Positions 25,768 through 35,532 of a DNA stretch of 64,000 bases are shown here, piece by piece. Position numbers and translations under genes: made by a program. The stretch spans positions 62,001 through 126,000 of the forward strand of contig CANQIB010000001.1 of the NCBI GenBank assembly GCA_947623915.1, read 5' to 3'. Origin of the DNA: an uncultured Ruminiclostridium sp. (GTDB lineage Bacteria > Bacillota > Clostridia > Oscillospirales > Ruminococcaceae). Position 1 is the first letter of the stretch. Each line of letters starts with the position of its first letter. The notes under the pieces are model-generated. The model ran no database searches, was not told the DNA's origin, and saw only the letters and a program-made list of their open reading frames with translations.

Positions 25768-27215
25768 TAAGTTCTTTGTATTTTTTGGGCGATGCAGGAA
25801 AATATAAGTACGAGGCGGAACGTCTTGTGACCGCTTTCATCGCTCCAAACAGGATAAACATTTTTACCGACCGAGAGCCTGAGGGTGACGGCAGGCTCAG
25901 CCTTTCGGCAGACAGCGGCAGGCTCGGCGCGGTTTTATCGGACGGAGAGATACATTACGAGGCATATTCGGCGGAACGTGACAACGAAAAGGAAAACGAG
26001 CTTGAGCTGTGCGGGCTGATATACGGACTTTTAAAGCGTTATACCGGCAAGGAGCTGCCCTGGGGGATACTTACCGGCGTGCGTCCCGTGAAGGTGATAA
26101 AGGGAATATACGAAAGGCTCGGCGGTCATGCCGAAAAATATCTTACCGAAAAGCTGCATATTTCCGAAAGAAAACTGGAAACGGCAAATTCCGTCATAGC
26201 GGCGCAAAAGCCGATTTTGGCAAAGCTAAAGCCTGACACAGTAAGTCTTTATGTTTCCGTGCCGTTTTGTCCGACCAGGTGCAGTTACTGCTCGTTCATC
26301 TCCTCCTCCGGCAGCGCGCTCAAATTAAAGGGAGAGTATCTGGAGCTGCTTTTAAAGGAGCTTGACGTATATAACGAGATGACAAGGCGGCTCGGACTTA
26401 AAATAAACTGCGTTTATATAGGGGGAGGAACGCCTACCGTTTTGGAGTCGGACGAGCTTTCCCGCCTGTTGGAAAAGCTGTCGGAGTTTGAGCTTAACGG
26501 TCTTGCGGAATTTACCGCGGAGGCGGGACGACCCGATACCGTTACCGAAGAAAAGCTGCGTGCTTTGAAAAAAGGCGGCGTGACGCGTATCTCGATAAAT
26601 CCGCAGACGCTTAACGACGGCGTGCTTAAAAGGATAGGACGCGCTCATACCGCAAGGCAGGTGTACGAGGCGTTTGCGCTGGCAAGGCGCGCGGGTTTCG
26701 ACAACATAAACGCCGATATTATAGCCGGTCTGCCGGACGATACCGCCGACAGCTTTCACAATACCCTGAGCGAGCTTATCGGACTTTCACCCGAAAATAT
26801 AACCGTGCATACGCTGTCGCTGAAACGTTCCTCCTCGCTGTACCGTGAATACGATCCGAACAGCTTTGGCGCTTTTGCGTCGGAGATGGTAGCATACGCC
26901 TCGGACGCTCTCGGCAGGGCGGGATATTATCCGTATTATCTTTACCGCCAGAAAAACATCGCGGATAATCTGGAAAACGTCGGTTACTGCAAGGCGGGGT
27001 ACGAATGTCTGTATAATATTTTCATTATGGAGGAAGTACAGAGCATACTTGCGGCGGGCTGCGCGGCATCCTCAAAGCTGGTAGGCAAAGATGATATACG
27101 GCGGGTGGTGAATTTTAAATATCCGTACGAATATATTTCCGAATTTGACGAGGTCATCTCCCGAAAACGGGAAATAGAAGATTTTTTAAATAAGTATTTG
27201 ACAACCGCGAAATGA
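25764..27215 (+). CDS. hemZ: HemZ-type radical SAM coproporphyrinogen III oxidase homologue
   Basis: A 483-residue radical SAM protein. CPTRCSYC near residues 168-175 is the CxxxCxxC iron-sulfur motif. YIGGGTPTVL, TAEAGRPDTV, RISINPQTLN and ADIIAGLPDDT are the HemN/HemZ core strands. The N-terminal 150 residues match the HemZ extension rather than HemN. In Bacillus, HemZ is linked to oxygen-independent heme synthesis; no other heme gene is in the window, so activity is inferred from family only. The start overlaps the preceding gene by 4 bp. Confidence 0.92.
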   Translation: MISSLYFLGDAGKYKYEAERLVTAFIAPNRINIFTDREPEGDGRLSLSADSGRLGAVLSDGEIHYEAYSAERDNEKENELELCGLIYGLLKRYTGKELPWGILTGVRPVKVIKGIYERLGGHAEKYLTEKLHISERKLETANSVIAAQKPILAKLKPDTVSLYVSVPFCPTRCSYCSFISSSGSALKLKGEYLELLLKELDVYNEMTRRLGLKINCVYIGGGTPTVLESDELSRLLEKLSEFELNGLAEFTAEAGRPDTVTEEKLRALKKGGVTRISINPQTLNDGVLKRIGRAHTARQVYEAFALARRAGFDNINADIIAGLPDDTADSFHNTLSELIGLSPENITVHTLSLKRSSSLYREYDPNSFGAFASEMVAYASDALGRAGYYPYYLYRQKNIADNLENVGYCKAGYECLYNIFIMEEVQSILAAGCAASSKLVGKDDIRRVVNFKYPYEYISEFDEVISRKREIEDFLNKYLTTAK

Positions 27216-27226
27216 TATGGTAAAAT
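27198..27226 (+). promoter_or_regulatory. Sigma-A-like promoter whose -10 lies inside a palindrome
   Basis: TTGACA (27198-27203), 17 bp, TAAAAT (27221-27226) with TGG before it. The -35 is inside the end of hemZ. The -10 is part of the left arm of the perfect 13-bp inverted repeat at 27220-27248, so a protein or a hairpin could compete with polymerase. Confidence 0.55.
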
Positions 27227-27366
27227 AATCGCAGGGCGATTATTTTACTTTTATGTCCAACGCCTCGTCATTTCGATAAATCGAAATGACAACCGGCTTT
27301 TGATGGACAATTTCACCATATCCTGCGGATATGGTAAAATAATCGCAGGGCGATTATTTTACTTTA
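27214..27366. repeat. Palindromic repeat cassette: two identical 38-bp direct repeats around a hairpin
   Basis: An identical 38-bp sequence occurs at 27214-27251 and 27328-27365. Each copy contains the perfect inverted repeat GTAAAATAATCGC/GCGATTATTTTAC with a 3-base centre. Between them are a perfect 11-bp hairpin (GTCATTTCGAT at 27267-27277 with ATCGAAATGAC at 27280-27290), an outer TGTCCA/TGGACA pair, and an ACCATATCC/GGATATGGT hairpin (27315-27335). No protein is encoded. It fills most of the gap between hemZ and the next gene and resembles REP-like elements. Confidence 0.8.
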
Positions 27367-27436
27367 AGCTCTTTACAGGCAATTTTTATCACAGACAGTC
27401 AACATAAGCAATATCGTTTTTTTGGAGGGACGGAAT

Positions 27437-27874
27437 ATGAATCTGAAAGACATAAACATTAAAGAAGAAGTTGATACCGTACTCGGAAAAGCAAAGGAAC
27501 TCACCGATTCCGGCATAAAAAAGAGCGATGAGTTTATGAAGATCATGCGGCTGAAAGTAAGCTGCATAAAGCTGGACAACAAAATAAAGGAAAAATACGC
27601 CGAGCTCGGCAAAAGCGTGTACAAAATGGTAAAGACCGACAAAGCGGACAGCGAGACCATTGCAAACGCGGTCACCGAGATAGAACGGCTTTATCAACGT
27701 TTGGAATCCCTCCACAAAAGGATAGAGGAAATGAAACGCATTATCACCTGTCCTGTATGCGGCGCAAAAAACAAGTACGATTCCGAATATTGCGAAAACT
27801 GCACCAACCGTTTGGTAGTTACCGACATAGCGCCCGACGAGTACGGGTACGACGCCGACGATACCGTGATATGA
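27437..27874 (+). CDS. Helical protein with C-terminal zinc ribbon, unknown function
   Basis: A 145-residue soluble protein. Residues about 1-95 are highly charged and helical, probably a coiled coil (TVLGKAKELTDSGIKK, ESLHKRIEEMKRI). A zinc ribbon CPVCGAKNKYDSEYCENC follows near 101-118, then an acidic tail. The ATG at 27437 is chosen because GGAGGGACGG lies just upstream. It stands alone between the palindromic cassette and a terminator. It shares the zinc-ribbon type of the membrane proteins in this window but has no membrane segment. Confidence 0.72.
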   Translation: MNLKDINIKEEVDTVLGKAKELTDSGIKKSDEFMKIMRLKVSCIKLDNKIKEKYAELGKSVYKMVKTDKADSETIANAVTEIERLYQRLESLHKRIEEMKRIITCPVCGAKNKYDSEYCENCTNRLVVTDIAPDEYGYDADDTVI

Positions 27875-27876
27875 GC

Positions 27877-27912
27877 ATATCTCCCCGTTAAAACATGGGG
27901 AGATATTTTTTT
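27877..27912 (+). terminator. Intrinsic terminator
   Basis: The arms ATATCTCCCC and GGGGAGATAT enclose a 10-base loop and are followed by TTTTTTTC, just after the zinc-ribbon gene at 27437. Confidence 0.88.
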
Positions 27913-27993
27913 CAGCGAAAGCGACCATGCTGTCATTTTATTTTTTCTTCGGACATATAATCAAGCAGTACAAAACATTAAGGAGGAAAAAAT

Positions 27994-29313
27994 ATGTTTG
28001 TAATGACCATGACAAAGCGCAGGCTGCTGCGGGTGGTCACGCTTTTGCTGGTGCTTATTACCGGAGCCGCGATAGGGATATTTGCCGTTTTATCCTCGGT
28101 AGATACCAAGGCTGAGACCGTCAAGACCCCTATATACTGTGTCGACAGGGCGGACAACAAAATAAGCGTCACCTTTGACTGCGCATGGGAAAACAGCAAC
28201 ACCGACAGCCTTATCGCAATACTTGAAAACGCCGGAGTGAAAGCGACGTTCTTTGTGACGGGCGAGTTTTGTGATAAGTACCCCGATGACGTTAAAAAAC
28301 TGTATGACGCGGGTCACGAGATAGCGAACCATTCCGACAAGCATCCGCATATCAAGGGAATGAACATCAACGAGCTTATTGCCGACACGAAAGAATGTTC
28401 CCGAAAGATCGAGATGATAACGGGCTGCGCGCCGACGCTGTACCGCGCTCCTTACGGAGAGTATGACGACAAGGCTCTTACGACCTTGGAGGGCATGGAG
28501 CTTAAAGTCATACAATGGAACGTTGACAGCATAGACTGGGATAAACCCTCGGCGGAAACGATAATACAGCGCACCACGCAGAATATCGAGTCCGGTTCGG
28601 TGCTGCTGTTCCACAACGACCTTGAAAACACCACGGAGGCGCTGCCCAAGGTGTTGGATAGTCTGCGGACTCAAGGGTTCGTGCCGGTAAAGGTGTCCGA
28701 GCTTATCTATAATGACAATTATACGATAGACCCGACAGGTAAGCAAAAGCAGCTTTCCGAGAGCATTTCCACGATAGTTTACAGCGACGATCCTGAGGTA
28801 AATTCCGCCTTTGAGGCGCTGGCTGACGGACTTACCCGCGAGGAGGTCGACCGTATAGCGTCCGAGGGAATGTCTGCCGAAATGGCGGAACGCGCCGAAA
28901 GCCTGCTTACGGAAAGCCAAAAGGACGCTATCGCGACACTTTCGTACGATGAACTGGTGGAGATATTCTCCAAACTTACCGCGGCGGTATACGCAAAAGA
29001 GGACGCCGACGCGCCGCAGTCCGATGTTAGCGGCAGCGCAGGCGACGGCGAAAGCTCCGTTCCTATCGTTGCGGAAAGCGACACGGGTACGACCTCTTCA
29101 ACACCCGCAACCACTCTGCCGGAAAAAGACGGGGGAGCGACCTCTTCCGCACCTGTTACAGCGGAACCTGACGGCGCGGATATACCTCCCGTGACGACCG
29201 TGCCGGATCCTGTCACGGAAAGCACGCCGCCTCCCGCACAGAGCGTGCCTGACGGCTCGGAACAGTCGGACAACAGCGCCGCACCGATGCAGTTGTCCCC
29301 TATGATAAAGTAG
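27994..29313 (+). CDS. Polysaccharide deacetylase (CE4/NodB) with long Ser/Thr/Pro tail
   Basis: A 439-residue exported enzyme. Residues about 8-35 form a signal anchor. The NodB domain (about 50-235) has VTFDCAWE where metal-binding Asp sits, HEIANHSDKHPH with the metal His pair, and YRAPYGEYDD. The DxAW form of the first motif resembles PdaA/PdaB-type sporulation deacetylases. Residues about 330-439 are low-complexity Ser/Thr/Pro/Glu with no domain. The likely substrate is peptidoglycan GlcNAc or MurNAc, which is inference. AAGGAGG precedes the ATG; a terminator follows. Confidence 0.88.
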   Translation: MFVMTMTKRRLLRVVTLLLVLITGAAIGIFAVLSSVDTKAETVKTPIYCVDRADNKISVTFDCAWENSNTDSLIAILENAGVKATFFVTGEFCDKYPDDVKKLYDAGHEIANHSDKHPHIKGMNINELIADTKECSRKIEMITGCAPTLYRAPYGEYDDKALTTLEGMELKVIQWNVDSIDWDKPSAETIIQRTTQNIESGSVLLFHNDLENTTEALPKVLDSLRTQGFVPVKVSELIYNDNYTIDPTGKQKQLSESISTIVYSDDPEVNSAFEALADGLTREEVDRIASEGMSAEMAERAESLLTESQKDAIATLSYDELVEIFSKLTAAVYAKEDADAPQSDVSGSAGDGESSVPIVAESDTGTTSSTPATTLPEKDGGATSSAPVTAEPDGADIPPVTTVPDPVTESTPPPAQSVPDGSEQSDNSAAPMQLSPMIK

Positions 29314-29331
29314 ATAATAAGATGTACCCAT

Positions 29332-29363
29332 AAAAAAGGCAAAGCAAACGCTTTGCCTTTTTT
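29332..29363 (+). terminator. Intrinsic terminator after the deacetylase gene
   Basis: The arms AAAAAAGGCAAAGC and GCTTTGCCTTTTTT around an AAAC loop, with a T-run built into the right arm. Confidence 0.88.
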
Positions 29364-29386
29364 GCAAGAATAAGCAAAAATAGATA

Positions 29387-29415
29387 TTGCAAGCGCTCGG
29401 CGGATATGGTAAAAT
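29387..29415 (+). promoter_or_regulatory. Sigma-A promoter for the GH30-GH35 operon, overlapping a cre-like site
   Basis: TTGCAA (29387-29392), 17 bp, TAAAAT (29410-29415) with TGG before the -10. TGCAAGCGCT over and after the -35 matches the left half of a CcpA cre site (TGNAANCG), but the right half is poor. HprK in the same window makes CcpA-type control plausible. Confidence 0.65.
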
Positions 29416-29465
29416 TATGGTACGGCAATGCCGTTAATGATATTTTGCGTTAAGGAGAAAAAATA

Positions 29466-30938
29466 ATGCCGACAGAAGAAACGGTTATCGTATCGTCCGA
29501 GAATATGTCCAAAACCAACGGCGGAAAGTTTCAGGGTTGGGGGACGTCTTTATGCTGGTGGGCAAACCGCGTGGGATATTCCGAGCCCTTGACCGAAAAG
29601 ACGGCGGAGCTGTTCTTTTCACAAAACGGGCTGGGTATGAACATTATGAGATACAATATCGGAGGCGGAGACGACCCGCGGCATAAGCATATCACCCGAA
29701 GTGATTCGGCTGTGCCGGGGTGGGCGGTATGCGACGCCAAAAGCGGTACATGGTCATACGACGTTACGGCGGACAAAAACCAGCTCAACGTTTTGAAAAG
29801 CTGTTATTCGGTAGCGGGAGAGGACGCATATGTAGAAGTGTTTTCCAACTCTCCGCCGTATTTTATGACGGTCAGCGGGTGTTCATCGGGAAACGCCGAC
29901 CCTGCAAAGGACAACCTTGACGGTGAACGTTATGAGGATTTTGCGCGTTATCTTGCCTTTGTAACGGCCTATATAAATAATGAGCTAGGCGTTAAGGTCG
30001 GTTCGGTATCCCCCATGAACGAACCGGGCACGGATTTTTGGCAGGCTTACGGTCCTAAGCAGGAGGGCTGTCATTTTGAAATGGGAAGTTCTCAGTCGCG
30101 TATAATAACGGCAGTAGCCGAGGAGTTTAAAAAATCGGGTCTGTCGGATATTGAGATAGTCGTCGGCGATGAAACGGGCTGTGAATACCAGTATAAGGCA
30201 TATACGCTGCTTTCTGAGGAGGCGAAAAGATCCGTCAGCCGAATAAATACACATACATACGATGAAAACGGAATTGAAAAGCTGGGGAAATTTGCCCGCG
30301 AAAAGGGTATAAATCTTTGGATGAGCGAGGTGGACGGCGGCAATATTGCCGGAGAAAACGCGGGTGAAATGGGGGCGGCTTTATGGTTCTCCCAAAAGGT
30401 GATACACGATCTCAACGCACTTTATCCCTCGGCTTGGATAATGTGGCAGACTATAGACAGTCATATAAGCAAGGACGGGTACAACGGCAATCCCGACAGA
30501 GGTATGGTCGATACGAACGGAGGATATTGGGGACTTGCGGTAGCCGATCACGATAACGGCAAGGTCTTGCTGACGCAAAAATATTATGCTATAGGACAGT
30601 TTTCAAGGTACATACGCCCCGGCATGACGATAATAAACTGCGATGACAGCACTTTGGCGGCTTATGATAAGGTAAACGAAAGAGCGGTCATCGTAGCGGT
30701 AAACGGTACCGCGTATCCAAAACCTACGCGTTTTGTGCTTAAAGGCTTTGTTGACGGCGGGCATGAGGTAAAGTCGGTGCGCACCTGCGGAGATATTGAA
30801 AACGGCGAACATTGGAAAAGACTTCCCGACATAAAAGCCGAGCCGCACGGTTTTTCGGCAAAATTAAAGGCTAATTCGGTCACAACGTTCATATTGGACG
30901 GAGTGAAATTTGAAAAGGAGCACAGCGATGAGATTTGA
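29466..30938 (+). CDS. GH30-family glycoside hydrolase (beta-1,6-galactanase-like)
   Basis: A 490-residue glycosidase without a signal peptide, so probably cytoplasmic. It opens with FQGWGTSLCWWANRVG, typical of GH30 galactanase-type enzymes. SPMNEPG places the acid/base Glu186 and LWMSEVDGG the nucleophile Glu288. WIMWQTIDSH and the C-terminal beta domain (about 390-485) complete the fold. The next gene is a GH35 beta-galactosidase overlapping by 11 bp, so the pair probably trims beta-linked galactan or arabinogalactan fragments taken up by the cell. Exact linkage specificity is inferred. GTTAAGGAG lies upstream of the ATG. Confidence 0.82.
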   Translation: MPTEETVIVSSENMSKTNGGKFQGWGTSLCWWANRVGYSEPLTEKTAELFFSQNGLGMNIMRYNIGGGDDPRHKHITRSDSAVPGWAVCDAKSGTWSYDVTADKNQLNVLKSCYSVAGEDAYVEVFSNSPPYFMTVSGCSSGNADPAKDNLDGERYEDFARYLAFVTAYINNELGVKVGSVSPMNEPGTDFWQAYGPKQEGCHFEMGSSQSRIITAVAEEFKKSGLSDIEIVVGDETGCEYQYKAYTLLSEEAKRSVSRINTHTYDENGIEKLGKFAREKGINLWMSEVDGGNIAGENAGEMGAALWFSQKVIHDLNALYPSAWIMWQTIDSHISKDGYNGNPDRGMVDTNGGYWGLAVADHDNGKVLLTQKYYAIGQFSRYIRPGMTIINCDDSTLAAYDKVNERAVIVAVNGTAYPKPTRFVLKGFVDGGHEVKSVRTCGDIENGEHWKRLPDIKAEPHGFSAKLKANSVTTFILDGVKFEKEHSDEI

Positions 30939-32673
30939 GGTAAGAGATAAATTTTATCTGGACGGAGAGCCGTTTCAGATAGTGTCGGGCTCGTTCCACT
31001 ATTTCAGGACCGTGCCGGAATATTGGCGGGACAGGCTGGAAAAGCTCAAGGGCATGGGCTGCAATACGGTAGAAACCTATATACCGTGGAACTTTCACGA
31101 GCCGAAAAAGGGGTGCTTTATCTGGGACGGTATGCACGATGTTTGCCGTTTTACAGAGCTTGCGCAGGAGCTGGGACTGTATGTTATCATCAGACCGTCG
31201 CCGTATATCTGCGCGGAATGGGAGTTCGGCGGACTTCCGTCATGGCTGCTTGCCGACAGGAATATGCGACTCAGGTGCAGCTATAAGCCTTACCTTGACG
31301 CCGTGGCGGATTATTATAAAGTGCTTATCCCCAAGCTGGTCCCGTATCAGATAGATAACGACGGCGGTATAATACTTATGCAGATAGAAAACGAGTACGG
31401 TTATTACGGCAGCGATATCGCATATCTTGAATTTTTGCGGGACACCATGCGCGGGCTGGGAGTGACGGTACCGTTCATAACCTCGGACGGACCGTGGAGC
31501 GAAAGCGCTTTTCTTTCGGGAACGGTCAACGGAGCGCTCCCGACGGGAAATTTCGGCTCGTCTGGCGAATGGCAGTTCGGCGTTATGAAAAGGCTTATCG
31601 GAGATAACAAGCCTTTGATGTGTACGGAGTTTTGGTGCGGGTGGTTCGACGCGTGGGGAGAGGAGCATCACGAATCGGATATAGAAAAGAACAAGACCGA
31701 CCTTGAATTTCTGCTGAAAAACGGAAACGTAAATTTTTATATGTTCGAGGGAGGCACAAATTTCGGCTTTCACAACGGACGAAATCAGGGGACAAGGTAC
31801 GGTGACGTTACCTCATACGATTACGACAGTCCCTTGACGGAGGACGGACGGATAACCGAAAAATATAAGATATTCCGCGATATAATAGGAAAATACCGCG
31901 AGATACCGAATGTTGAATTCAGCACCGAAATAAAGAGGAAAGAATACGGTAAGCTGCCGCTTGCGGGAAAGACGGGGCTTTTTGAGGTAACGGACAGGTT
32001 AGCCCGACCGATATGCTCGCCTTATCCGCTGACTATGGAGGATATAGGGCAGGATACGGGATATATTCTTTACCGAGTAAGCCCGCGCGCCGATGAGCCG
32101 ATAAACGAGATAACACTGGAGGGCGCGGCGGACAGAGTGCAATGCTTTATAGACGGCAAACATATTTTTACCGCGGAAAACGAAAGTCTTAGCGAAAAGC
32201 ATACCGTATCCGACGTGTTTATCGGCAAAACGGTGGAGCTGCTGATTGAGAACATCGGACGCGTAAATTTCGGCGGCGGGCTGGAGGAACAGCGAAAGGG
32301 AATAGACAAAGGAGTGCGGATAAACGACGTGCGCCGTTTCGGATATGAGATATATTCTCTTGCGCTGGACGAAAAGCAGTTGGAAAGTTTGGATTTTTCC
32401 CGCGGATATACAAAGGGACTGCCGGCGTTTTATCTGTTTGAGACCGATATTGAGGAGCTTGGCGACACATTTCTTGATACCGCCGGATTTTCCAAAGGCT
32501 GCGCGTTCGTCAACGGCTTTAATATAGGCCGATTTTGGGACAAAGGGCCGCAAAAGCGACTGTATATACCCGCGCCGCTGCTGAAAAAAGGAAAAAACCG
32601 AATAATTATATTTGAGACCGAGGGCAAAGCGGCGGACGGGATATATCTTTACGGAGAACCTTTGCTGAAATAA
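30928..32673 (+). CDS. GH35 beta-galactosidase
   Basis: A 581-residue exo-glycosidase that removes terminal beta-galactose. SGSFHYFRTVPEYW (20-33) and RPSPYICAEWEFGGLPSWLL (89-108) are the PROSITE-type GH35 regions. QIENEYGYYG (152-161) holds the acid/base Glu156, and CTEFWCGWFDAWG (232-244) the nucleophile Glu234. C-terminal jelly-roll domains follow (GFNIGRFWDKGPQKRLYIPA). No signal peptide is present. The start at 30928 follows AAAAGGAG and overlaps the GH30 stop by 11 bp, suggesting coupled translation of the two enzymes. Confidence 0.93.
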   Translation: MRFEVRDKFYLDGEPFQIVSGSFHYFRTVPEYWRDRLEKLKGMGCNTVETYIPWNFHEPKKGCFIWDGMHDVCRFTELAQELGLYVIIRPSPYICAEWEFGGLPSWLLADRNMRLRCSYKPYLDAVADYYKVLIPKLVPYQIDNDGGIILMQIENEYGYYGSDIAYLEFLRDTMRGLGVTVPFITSDGPWSESAFLSGTVNGALPTGNFGSSGEWQFGVMKRLIGDNKPLMCTEFWCGWFDAWGEEHHESDIEKNKTDLEFLLKNGNVNFYMFEGGTNFGFHNGRNQGTRYGDVTSYDYDSPLTEDGRITEKYKIFRDIIGKYREIPNVEFSTEIKRKEYGKLPLAGKTGLFEVTDRLARPICSPYPLTMEDIGQDTGYILYRVSPRADEPINEITLEGAADRVQCFIDGKHIFTAENESLSEKHTVSDVFIGKTVELLIENIGRVNFGGGLEEQRKGIDKGVRINDVRRFGYEIYSLALDEKQLESLDFSRGYTKGLPAFYLFETDIEELGDTFLDTAGFSKGCAFVNGFNIGRFWDKGPQKRLYIPAPLLKKGKNRIIIFETEGKAADGIYLYGEPLLK

Positions 32674-32734
32674 CGCGCTCATTTGCTTTCTACGCTGAAA
32701 ATGCGACGGCGCACGCCGTCGAAAGGAGAATATC

Positions 32735-33436
32735 ATGTCCGGCGAAATGACGCTTAAAACGATAGCGTATGTACACAGTTTGTTTGAGGATAAATTCGGT
32801 ATACCGAGGCAAAGCGGGCTTGCCGACCTGCCTGCCGAGATAGTTTTTGAACCCGAATATCGGGTCAGGGAAGCGTTCCGAGGATTGGAACGCTATTCCC
32901 ATATCTGGATATTGTGGCAGTTTTCCGGCGCTGTTCGGGAAGAATGGTCGCCTACCGTTCGACCGCCGAGATTGGGAGGAAATGCGCGGGTAGGAGTTTT
33001 CGCAACGCGTTCGCCGTTTCGCCCTAACCCGATAGGGCTGTCCTCCGTTAGGCTTGAAAAGGTGGACTTTGACGCTCCGAACGGTCCGCTGCTTCGCGTA
33101 AGAGGCGCGGATATACTTGACGGAACGCCGGTCTATGATATAAAACCGTATCTTGCATACACCGACATTCATGAGGACGCGTTCGGCGGATTTTCCGAAA
33201 ATTCCGAGCGTTTGCTTGAGGTGGTTTTTTCCTCGGAAGCCGTCGAAAGCATACCGACGGAGCTGCACGATGGCGTTAAGAGCTTGCTGGCTCAAGATCC
33301 GCGTCCCGCTTATCAGAATGATCCCGACAGGATATACCGAATGGATGTGGCGGGGCTTAATATAGAATTTTATGTAAAAAACGGCATTGCCACGGTGATA
33401 AAAGCAAATAAGAAAAACGGCGGCGAAACAGTCTGA
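32735..33436 (+). CDS. trmO: tRNA (N6-threonylcarbamoyladenosine37-N6)-methyltransferase TrmO
   Basis: A 233-residue TsaA/TrmO protein that methylates t6A37 of certain tRNAs from S-adenosylmethionine. FGIPRQSGL, FRGLERYSHIWILWQF and RVGVFATRSPFRPNPIGLS are the family's core motifs. ADILDGTPVYDIKPYL is the closing strand region. The C-terminal 80 residues match the extra domain of the longer bacterial form. AAAGGAG precedes the ATG, and a CGACGGCG/CGCCGTCG hairpin lies just upstream of that site. Confidence 0.93.
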   Translation: MSGEMTLKTIAYVHSLFEDKFGIPRQSGLADLPAEIVFEPEYRVREAFRGLERYSHIWILWQFSGAVREEWSPTVRPPRLGGNARVGVFATRSPFRPNPIGLSSVRLEKVDFDAPNGPLLRVRGADILDGTPVYDIKPYLAYTDIHEDAFGGFSENSERLLEVVFSSEAVESIPTELHDGVKSLLAQDPRPAYQNDPDRIYRMDVAGLNIEFYVKNGIATVIKANKKNGGETV

Positions 33437-33473
33437 CGCCGTGTATACAAAAATGCCCGATTTTAAAAAAATA

Positions 33474-33502
33474 TTGACTTATTTGTCAATATGTGTTATT
33501 CT
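33474..33502 (+). promoter_or_regulatory. Sigma-A promoter for the paired zinc-ribbon membrane genes
   Basis: TTGACT (33474-33479), 17 bp, TATTCT (33497-33502), 59 bp upstream of the start at 33561. Confidence 0.7.
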
Positions 33503-33560
33503 ATTGATATAACTGTTTTTTGCTTCGGCAGGATATGATCTTTTTGGAGGTGTTGAAAAA

Positions 33561-34364
33561 ATGAGTACTGAATTGTACAACGATGTGGTGGCGCTGCTGG
33601 GAAATTATATGATCATTCCGCGGGTGGAAGTCATTCTCGGAATATGCGTGTTTGTGCTCGCAATTCTCTGTATTGTTTTTTCGTTTTTTTACAGAAAAGG
33701 CAAAGCCGGAGGTCTCAGAGCCTTTAACAGAGTTTTGTCCGGCGTTATGCTCGGCTCGTTTGTTGTTTTGGTCGCTGTTGCCGCGATGGTCAGCCTTATC
33801 GTTTTGGCAGGCGCATATTCCACTTACGAAAGGGATTTTGAATATTACGTTTACTCCTACCCGCAGATGTACGACGTATTCCTTTATGCAGCGGCACTTT
33901 ACGGTGTGCCTTATGATCTGTTAAATTTTGTTTCTGAACAATCTATGGACGCGGGCGTTGCCGTTATCCTTGTATATCATCTTTCTTTCACCCTTATTCC
34001 CGCGATAGCGGCGCTTATCGCATTCTTTACCGCTCATCGCGCATCTTTGAAATACAAAGCCGCAAGGATCGCCATAGGATCCGGCGAACAGCCTGTTTTG
34101 CCAAATCAGACGGCTCCCTTTGCGCAGCCGTTCTACGGTGAGACCGTGAGGCTGACACCTGCATCGGAGCAGCCTGCTCCTCAGTCGTATGCGCCCGCGC
34201 AGGACGGTTACGGCGTATGTGCAAATTGCGGAGCGCCGCTGGACGGCGGCTCGTTTTGCAGCAGATGCGGCTGCAAGACGGAGGTTTCACAGAGATGTAC
34301 GAATTGCGGCGCTGTGTTGAATCCCGGCAGCAAATTTTGCAATCAATGCGGAAATAGGCTGTAA
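33561..34364 (+). CDS. Membrane protein with double zinc ribbon (paralogue 1)
   Basis: A 267-residue protein. Membrane segments lie near 20-45, 60-90 and 135-160. A Pro/Gln/Ala linker spans about 175-212. The end has two zinc ribbons, [18 protein letters not shown] and CTNCGAVLNPGSKFCNQCG. The first 60 residues ([20 protein letters not shown]) are very similar to those of the next gene, so the two are tandem duplicates. Function unknown; the order membrane, linker, zinc ribbon suggests a cytoplasmic tether or sensor. AGGAGG lies upstream of the ATG. Confidence 0.78.
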   Translation: MSTELYNDVVALLGNYMIIPRVEVILGICVFVLAILCIVFSFFYRKGKAGGLRAFNRVLSGVMLGSFVVLVAVAAMVSLIVLAGAYSTYERDFEYYVYSYPQMYDVFLYAAALYGVPYDLLNFVSEQSMDAGVAVILVYHLSFTLIPAIAALIAFFTAHRASLKYKAARIAIGSGEQPVLPNQTAPFAQPFYGETVRLTPASEQPAPQSYAPAQDGYGVCANCGAPLDGGSFCSRCGCKTEVSQRCTNCGAVLNPGSKFCNQCGNRL

Positions 34365-34413
34365 GAGGTTCTAAAGCATAATGATATGGATTTAATTAAG
34401 GAGGGACCGATAA

Positions 34414-35481
<1,068 letters not shown>

Positions 35482-35493
35482 AGTTATATATAA

Positions 35494-35522
35494 CAAAAGC
35501 CGGAGCTTTGCTCCGGCTTTTA
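35494..35522. terminator. Bidirectional intrinsic terminator
   Basis: The arms AAAAGCCGGAGC and GCTCCGGCTTTT lie between the convergent zinc-ribbon gene and htpG, with A-rich and T-rich flanks serving both strands. Confidence 0.88.
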
Positions 35523-35532
35523 ATGTTATCTT

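Noticed and set aside
27214-27365. Possible CRISPR array
   Set aside because: Only two repeats are present, the spacer contains its own hairpins, and no cas genes are near.
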